Assembly: GCF_001424385.1 (NCBI RefSeq)
Contig: NZ_LMPO01000009.1
Coordinates: 750,520 to 814,519 of the forward strand
Direction of reading: 5' to 3'
Origin: Curtobacterium sp. Leaf183
GTDB taxonomy: Bacteria; Actinomycetota; Actinomycetes; Actinomycetales; Microbacteriaceae
DNA: 64,000 bases
Position numbers and translations under genes: made by a program. The notes under the pieces were generated by a model. It searched no databases, was not told the origin of the DNA, and saw only the letters and a list, made by a program, of their open reading frames with translations. Of the stretch, positions 59,263-64,000 are shown one piece after another (positions within the stretch are counted from its first letter, which is position 1; each line of letters opens with the position of its first letter).

Positions 59263-60417
59263 TCAGCCCCGAACGGCTGCCCGGTCCAGCCCGTTCGTCG
59301 TGGTGATGACCTGGCGGAGCAGGGTGGTCAGGCGTTCGGGACGCAGCGTGACGCTGTCGCCCTCGCGGCTCCAGGTCGCGACGCCGACACCGTCGATCCC
59401 CAGCCACCCGAACCCCGAGCGCGCAGCGTGGCTCCATCCGCGCACGGACTGCCAGGTCGGAGCCGTCCACGCTGCCCGGAACCAGGCGACGTCACTCGGG
59501 CACGGACCGGAACGGTCCTCGAACTGCGCGGACGAGATCGTCACCGTGTCCGCGCCGGCGATCGAGACCGCTGGATCCGGGGAGAGCCATGCCAGCAGGT
59601 GCCCCGCGACGGTACCGACGTCCACGACCCCGAGCATCGTCGAACCGTCCGGCTGCTCCGCGCGCACCACGCATCGCCGGCCCTGCACCCAGCACGACCA
59701 GCGGCTGACGACGTCCGGGTGCGCCGGGTCGTCGCGTTCGACGGCGAGCACCGCGTCGTTCTCCCGGACCGGACCGACCAGCTCGTCGCCCTTGTCCGTG
59801 ACGCCGCCGAACCGGCCGACCAGTCCGTGCTCTCGCGCGGAACGGCCGGCCGCGGAGTGTCGAGCAGCGCCCGGCACCACGCCGCGGTCACGGAAGCGGA
59901 CGAGGTGGTCGAGCACGCCGGCATCCGTCCGCCATCGCAGCACCGGCCCCGTGTCGCCGTCGGGCACCATCTCCGGCAGGCCGACCTGGGCATCGGTGTC
60001 CAGCGTGCACCACCGGGACTCGAGCAGGCCGTCGACGAGCTCGGACGTCGCGGGCCAGTCCTGCGCGGAGCACTGCACGTCGATCCGGAGGCGCTCGTCA
60101 GCGATGTCGACGCACCGGTGCTCGCGCACGACGACGTCGTGGGGCTCGGGCAGCGCCAGCAGGACCCGGTCGGCCGTGGCTTCCAGCAGCACGGCCTCCG
60201 ACCCAGCTGCGAGCCCCCGACGTGCGTCCTCGACGGGTGACTCGGACGTCGCTCGGAGACGGATCGACACCGCGCCGTCCGCACGGTCGAGCCGCACGCC
60301 GCTCGCCGTCGTCGATGCCGTCCAGCCGACCGGGATCTCGACGACCAGGGCCCCGACGATGACGAGCGCATCCCACCGCGGGTCGGGCCAGGGATCCCAC
60401 GGCACGTGCCGAGTCAT
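59263..60417 (-). CDS. Hypothetical protein, two-part repeat architecture
   Basis: 384 residues, acidic, no membrane segment or signal. Beta-rich with many Trp residues; an LEATADRVLLALPEPHDV region and a second half with RWSCWVQGRRCVVRAEQPDGSTML. The distribution of strands suggests two related halves. I do not recognise a family. It is convergent with the response regulator (6-base gap) and lies 76 bases from the oxidoreductase gene on the same strand. Confidence 0.7.
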   Translation of the reverse strand: MTRHVPWDPWPDPRWDALVIVGALVVEIPVGWTASTTASGVRLDRADGAVSIRLRATSESPVEDARRGLAAGSEAVLLEATADRVLLALPEPHDVVVREHRCVDIADERLRIDVQCSAQDWPATSELVDGLLESRWCTLDTDAQVGLPEMVPDGDTGPVLRWRTDAGVLDHLVRFRDRGVVPGAARHSAAGRSAREHGLVGRFGGVTDKGDELVGPVRENDAVLAVERDDPAHPDVVSRWSCWVQGRRCVVRAEQPDGSTMLGVVDVGTVAGHLLAWLSPDPAVSIAGADTVTISSAQFEDRSGPCPSDVAWFRAAWTAPTWQSVRGWSHAARSGFGWLGIDGVGVATWSREGDSVTLRPERLTTLLRQVITTTNGLDRAAVRG

Positions 60418-60493
60418 CGGTGCATCCGTCGTCGGATCACGCGTGGCGCATCCCTTCGCGCCCTGCCGAGTGTCATGCCGATCCCCCCGAGCG

Positions 60494-61426
60494 TCACCAG
60501 GTCAGCACGAACCGTCCCCGCGTTCCACCGGCCTCGAGGCGCTCGTGCGCCTCGGACGCGCGGGACGCCGGCAGCGCCTCGGCCACCCGCGGCGTGATCG
60601 TGCCGCCCTCGACCGCGTGCCGCAGCCGCTCGAGCTTGTCGAACGAGCGGTACTCCCCGAACACCATCACCTGCTCGAACCGGACCCCCTCGGCGCCGTT
60701 GCCCTCCCAACCCCGCACGTCGATGAACGCACCGCCGTCGCGCACGGCGGGTACGACGACGTCGCGCTGCACAGCAGCGTCGGCGAGTGCGTCGACGCCC
60801 TCGGGCACGATCGCCCGCACGGCTTCCGCGAACCCGTCCCCACGCGGCACGATGTGGTCCGGCCCCAGGGAGCGCACGAGCGCCTCGTCCTTGGGTGCGG
60901 CGTCGGCGATGACCGTGATGCCCTCCGCCTTCGCGAGCTGCACCAGGTAGTTGCCGAGCAGGCCCGCGGCGCCCGTGACGGCCAGGGTCCCACCGCGCTG
61001 CACACCCGCGAGCTCGAGGATGCGGATCGCCATCAACCCGTTCATCGGAACGGTCGAAGCGAGCTCGATCGAGGTGTCCTTCGGGATGTGGGTGAACGAG
61101 CCGACCGGGGCGACGAGTTCTTCGACGTAGGCCCCGCCGTGCGTGCTGAGCGGCAGCGCCATGGCCATCACCGCGTCCCCGACCTGCCAGCCGGACACGT
61201 CGGGTCCGACCTCGTCGATGACCCCGGCGGCGTCCATCCCGGGCACGTACGGCGCCGACGCCTGGGAGCTGTCGCGCTCCCCCGCGCGGACGCCCGTGTC
61301 GGTGGGGTTCACCGCGAACGCCTGCACCCGGATCCGGACGGAGCCGGCTCCCGCGTGCGGCTCCGGTACCTCGTGGACGGCGAGGGCCTCGGGCCCTCCG
61401 AACTGCTGTACTCCGACGACCTTCAC
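60494..61426 (-). CDS. Zinc-independent quinone oxidoreductase-like MDR enzyme
   Basis: 310 residues. VVGVQQFGGPEALAVHEVPEP opens the GroES-like domain and AFAVNPTDTGVRAG, PGMDAAGVIDEVG follow; the Rossmann part has LAVTGAAGLLGNYLVQLAKAEG. No zinc-binding cysteines are seen, so it fits NADPH-dependent quinone reductase/zeta-crystallin-type proteins. The GTG at 61426 has TAGAAC six bases upstream and GGAGGG between. Divergent from a DHA2 exporter, a pair often linked to xenobiotic or quinone stress. Confidence 0.88.
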   Translation of the reverse strand: MKVVGVQQFGGPEALAVHEVPEPHAGAGSVRIRVQAFAVNPTDTGVRAGERDSSQASAPYVPGMDAAGVIDEVGPDVSGWQVGDAVMAMALPLSTHGGAYVEELVAPVGSFTHIPKDTSIELASTVPMNGLMAIRILELAGVQRGGTLAVTGAAGLLGNYLVQLAKAEGITVIADAAPKDEALVRSLGPDHIVPRGDGFAEAVRAIVPEGVDALADAAVQRDVVVPAVRDGGAFIDVRGWEGNGAEGVRFEQVMVFGEYRSFDKLERLRHAVEGGTITPRVAEALPASRASEAHERLEAGGTRGRFVLTW

Positions 61427-61432
61427 CCCTCC

Positions 61433-61438
61433 GTTCTA
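61433..61438 (-). promoter_or_regulatory. -10-like element (TAGAAC)
   Basis: Minus-strand TAGAAC ends six bases before the GTG at 61426. Confidence 0.45.
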
Positions 61439-61499
61439 CCGGGTGGCTGCGGATCGTTCCCAGGCGCCTCCACCTCGCGAGGGGTGTAGCGTCACATCG

Positions 61500-61511
61500 T
61501 CAGCATGCTGA
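61500..61511. promoter_or_regulatory. 12-bp palindrome upstream of the DHA2 exporter
   Basis: TCAGCATGCTGA, perfectly self-complementary, 20 bases before the GTG at 61532 and about 10 bases past TAGCGT (61488-61493), near the expected transcript start. An operator for a repressor encoded elsewhere is plausible. Confidence 0.4.
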
Positions 61512-61531
61512 ACACCTGGGAGGACGCCACC

Positions 61532-63151
61532 GTGAGCACCACATCCGCACCCGATCGCCGTCGCTGGATCGGCCTCGTCGTGATCAGCCTCGCCGTCGCG
61601 CTGATCATCGTGGACTCGACCATCGTGAACGTGGCGATCCCGAGCATCGTCGCCGACCTCGACATCGGCTCGACGCTCGTGCAGTGGGTGCAGGAGAGCT
61701 ACACGCTGGTCTTCGCCGCCCTGCTCCTGGTGTTCGGTGCCCTGGCCGACCGCTACGGCCGCCGTCGTCTGCTGTCCACGGGAGTGATCGTCTTCGCGGT
61801 GGCGTCGGTCCTCGCTGCGCTCTCCCCCACGGGCGACCTGCTCGTGGTCTCGCGCATCCTGCAGGGTATCGGCGGCGCCATGGTCCTGCCGACCACGCTG
61901 TCGATCCTCAACGCGACGTTCACCGGCCGCGAGCGTGGCATCGCCTTCGCCGTCTGGGGTTCCACGATCGGGGGAATGGTGGCAGTGGGTCCGCTACTCG
62001 GAGGCTGGCTGACGACCGACTTCTCGTGGCGCTGGGCCTTCGGCATCAACGTGCCGATCGTCGCCGTCATCCTGATCGGGCTCGTGTACGCCGTGCAGGA
62101 GTCGAAGGACGCCGAGCACGCGGGCCGCATCGACGTCGTCGGGGCGGTGCTCTCCGTCGTCGCGAGCGCCACCCTAGTGTTCGGCCTCATCGAGGGTCGG
62201 ACCTACGGCTGGTGGACACCGTCGTCGACCCCGCTGACCATCGGCGACTGGTCCTGGTCGAGGGGCATCTCGCCGATCCCGATCGCGTTCCTGGTCGCCG
62301 TCGTGGCTGGTGTCGCGTTCGTCCGCTGGTCCCTCCGCCGCCAGCGCTCTGGCCGCTCGGCGCTCATCGCCCTCGACCTGTTCCGCATCGGCTCGTTCCG
62401 CAACGGCTCCATCGCCGCGCTCATCGTGTCGCTCGGCGAGTTCGGCATCATCCTGTCGCTCCCGCTCTGGCTCCAGAACGTCCTCGGCTACTCGGCGCTG
62501 CAGACCGGCTTCGTCCTGCTGGCCCTGGCCATCGGCTCGTTCGTCGCGAGCGGGTTCGCCGCGACCGTCGGCCAGCGCGTCGGAGCCCTGCCCATCGTGC
62601 GCATGGGCATCGGCGCCGAGATCCTCGGTGTCGCGGCGATCGGCGTCGTCATCAGCGCCACGACAGCGTGGTGGGCGATCGTCCCCTGCCTGTTCGTCTA
62701 CGGCTTCGGCGTCGGCCTCGCGACCGCGCAGCTGACCGGCGTCGTGCTGCAGGACGTCCCCGTCGAACGCAGCGGCGAGGCCTCCGGTGCCCAGAGCACT
62801 GCCCGCCAGATCGGTTCGGCACTCGGCATCGCGGTCCTCGGCACCGTCCTCTTCACCTCCACGGGCACCGTCCTCGAGCACCGCCTGCAGGACGCCGGCG
62901 CACCCGCAACCGCGGCATCGAAGGTCGCTGACGCCGTCGTGCAGTCCTCGGGCGGTGCGATCGGGTCACTCACCGGAGACACCCGCGACGCCGCGGCCGT
63001 CGCCTTCTCGGACGGCACCCGCGCCGCAGCGTTCTCGGCCGCCGGCTTCCTCGTGATCGGGCTCGGCGCGACCCTGAGGCTGAAGGCCCCGCGTCGCAAT
63101 GACGAAGCGCCTGAGTCGCACTCGAACCAGGTCACGACGGCCAGCGACTGA
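61532..63151 (+). CDS. DHA2-family multidrug efflux MFS transporter
   Basis: 539 residues with about 14 helices. IVDSTIVNVAIPSI in helix one, LADRYGRRRLL (motif A), LQGIGGAMVLPTTLSILNATF (helix four/five, motif C-like), and the long 14-helix plan put it in the EmrB/QacA (DHA2) drug:proton antiporter group. The start is the GTG at 61532, which has GGGAGGA seven bases upstream; an ATG at 61505 is in frame but lies inside a palindrome and lacks a site. Divergent from the oxidoreductase. Confidence 0.9.
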   Translation: MSTTSAPDRRRWIGLVVISLAVALIIVDSTIVNVAIPSIVADLDIGSTLVQWVQESYTLVFAALLLVFGALADRYGRRRLLSTGVIVFAVASVLAALSPTGDLLVVSRILQGIGGAMVLPTTLSILNATFTGRERGIAFAVWGSTIGGMVAVGPLLGGWLTTDFSWRWAFGINVPIVAVILIGLVYAVQESKDAEHAGRIDVVGAVLSVVASATLVFGLIEGRTYGWWTPSSTPLTIGDWSWSRGISPIPIAFLVAVVAGVAFVRWSLRRQRSGRSALIALDLFRIGSFRNGSIAALIVSLGEFGIILSLPLWLQNVLGYSALQTGFVLLALAIGSFVASGFAATVGQRVGALPIVRMGIGAEILGVAAIGVVISATTAWWAIVPCLFVYGFGVGLATAQLTGVVLQDVPVERSGEASGAQSTARQIGSALGIAVLGTVLFTSTGTVLEHRLQDAGAPATAASKVADAVVQSSGGAIGSLTGDTRDAAAVAFSDGTRAAAFSAAGFLVIGLGATLRLKAPRRNDEAPESHSNQVTTASD

Positions 63152-63164
63152 TCCAGCCCCGGCG

Positions 63165-63170
63165 TACGAT
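63165..63170 (+). promoter_or_regulatory. Leaderless-type -10 element (TACGAT)
   Basis: TACGAT ends six bases before the ATG at 63177. Confidence 0.5.
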
Positions 63171-63176
63171 CGCCGG

Positions 63177-63860
63177 ATGCACACGCGTCTGCTCCAGGTG
63201 ATGCCCTGGCCCGACAGCGACGCCCCCGAGGTCCAAGCCGTCGTGCACTTCTCGCGCTCATGGCACACCGCGACGATGGCGCACACCGGTCGCCGACTCG
63301 TGCGGGTGCCGAACACGCCGCGATGGTCGCACGGTGGCGGGCTGTTCCGGGATCCCTCCAGCGATGAGACCTTCACGGTGCAGTCACTCTGGCCGCTCAC
63401 CGACGAGCCCAACCTCTTCCCGGATGAAGCCGAGGACGACTCCTCGCCGTTCACCTGGCGCTTCACCGCGATCGAGGCCAACCCGACTGCAACGGCCCGC
63501 GCCGACGAACTCGATCACGCAGAGCGCCGCAAGAACGCCCGCCTCATGCGCCGTCCTGCGACGCACCCGGCAGAGCGCATCACCATCCGCCTGATGCCCG
63601 AGTACGGGGTGACATGGCCGCTCTGGGGTCCTGACGGCCCCCTCGAGCCCTGGGAGCTCGCACTCCCCGACGACCTCGTGGCGGATCTCCGAGCGTGGTT
63701 CGACCGATGGGAGCGCAGCTCCTCATCAGAGACCGGCTGGACGGACGAAACGGATCGCATGTCGTTCCACAGGGATGCGGAGCAACTGGCGGGACGCATC
63801 GGGGCCGCGACCGCCGCCTTCGCGATCGTCGAGGTGCACGGCGTCGCCGACGACGAATGA
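63177..63860 (+). CDS. Hypothetical protein
   Basis: 227 residues, rich in Trp, Arg and Asp/Glu, no membrane segment. Segments MPWPDSDAPEVQAVVHFS, EYGVTWPLWGPDGPLEPWEL and DLRAWFDRWER suggest a soluble actinobacterial protein of unknown role; the last is often seen in small uncharacterised proteins of Microbacteriaceae. Stop codon TGA forms the first three bases of the repeat at 63858. Confidence 0.65.
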   Translation: MHTRLLQVMPWPDSDAPEVQAVVHFSRSWHTATMAHTGRRLVRVPNTPRWSHGGGLFRDPSSDETFTVQSLWPLTDEPNLFPDEAEDDSSPFTWRFTAIEANPTATARADELDHAERRKNARLMRRPATHPAERITIRLMPEYGVTWPLWGPDGPLEPWELALPDDLVADLRAWFDRWERSSSSETGWTDETDRMSFHRDAEQLAGRIGAATAAFAIVEVHGVADDE

Positions 63861-63879
63861 CGGACTGGAGGCTCGTGGC
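63858..63879. repeat. Single-arm copy of the GGAGGC repeat
   Basis: TGACGGACTGGAGGCTCGTG and the next two bases match the left arms at 2861 and 55551. No matching right arm follows, so it cannot form the long stem. It starts with the stop codon of the gene. Confidence 0.7.
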
Positions 63880-63921
63880 TGGCTGATCGACGCCGGCGGA
63901 AGCCGTCCGGTGAACGCAGAA

Positions 63922-63949
63922 AACCCCTGACCAGTACTGGTCAGGGGTT
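63922..63949 (-). terminator. Intrinsic terminator of the rRNA operon
   Basis: A 28-base perfect palindrome, AACCCCTGACCAG, TA, CTGGTCAGGGGTT, followed on the minus strand by TTTCTG. It lies 21 bases past the 5S 3' end. Confidence 0.88.
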
Positions 63950-63970
63950 CCCTGGTGTTACCAACGTTGA

Positions 63971-64000
63971 GTCCGGCGGCGTCCTACTCTCCCACAAGGT
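63971..64000 (-). rRNA. rrf: 5S ribosomal RNA, 3' end (cut by window edge)
   Basis: The minus strand reads ACCTTGTGGGAGAGTAGG, ACGCCGCCGGAC, the conserved 3' third of actinobacterial 5S rRNA (helices IV/V and I end). The rest lies beyond 64000. The end at 63971 is placed at the last base likely to pair in helix I and may be off by one or two. The terminator at 63922 supports an rRNA operon running into the window. Confidence 0.88.

Overview
The window is very GC-rich DNA from an actinobacterium. The gene content fits Microbacteriaceae, possibly Curtobacterium: many promoters lying immediately upstream of start codons, a levodione-reductase-type dehydrogenase, a GPP34 protein, and the 3' end of an actinobacterial 5S rRNA at the right edge. 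The genus is an inference; no 16S or marker gene is complete here.

Left arm, 1-30.6 kb, looks like ordinary chromosome. In order it holds a lysozyme-like wall protein, small membrane proteins, an APC amino-acid permease ending tail-to-tail with a BLUF blue-light sensor, a SWIM-SNF2 ATPase, a PIN toxin/antitoxin-like pair, an isochorismatase-fold protein, an aldo/keto reductase, a secreted HNH protein, levodione-type reductase, GPP34, a CUT1 sugar ABC operon ending in an APH-like kinase, a PH-domain/NERD pair, a large RecB-like nuclease-helicase, a VanZ-like protein, an ADP-ribosylglycohydrolase divergent from its likely regulator NrtR with two operator-like sites between them, and a MurNAc recovery operon (RpiR regulator, MurQ, PTS EIIBC, MupG).

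Accessory region, about 30.5-53.7 kb. The last 37 codons of mupG look foreign. They are followed by accessory genes: a small membrane protein, a possible nuclease, a GIY-YIG protein and a P-loop GTPase with a small partner. Next come transposase debris and AT-richer spacers. A complete phage-defence operon on the minus strand then fills 36.0-53.3 kb: pglW, pglX, pglY(brxC), pglZ, brxD, brxHI, which is the gene set of type 2 BREX (Pgl). Every junction overlaps or is 2 bases apart, so it should be one transcript. PglW (NERD plus kinase) likely regulates, PglX methylates adenine, and PglY, PglZ, BrxD and BrxHI supply ATPase, phosphatase-fold and helicase functions.

Right arm, 53.7-64 kb, returns to ordinary chromosome: an AraC regulator divergent from an SDR, an ABC exporter with a two-component system, a quinone-oxidoreductase-like enzyme divergent from a DHA2 drug exporter, two unrecognised proteins, and a 5S rRNA 3' end with its terminator.

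Across the window there are several unlisted repeat families: stop-codon-associated GGAGGC hairpins, a REP-like palindrome seen twice, and four tandem arrays. There is also a recurring TANNNT-type hexamer exactly six bases before many start codons, as expected for leaderless mRNAs. No CRISPR array, integrase or complete tRNA was found.
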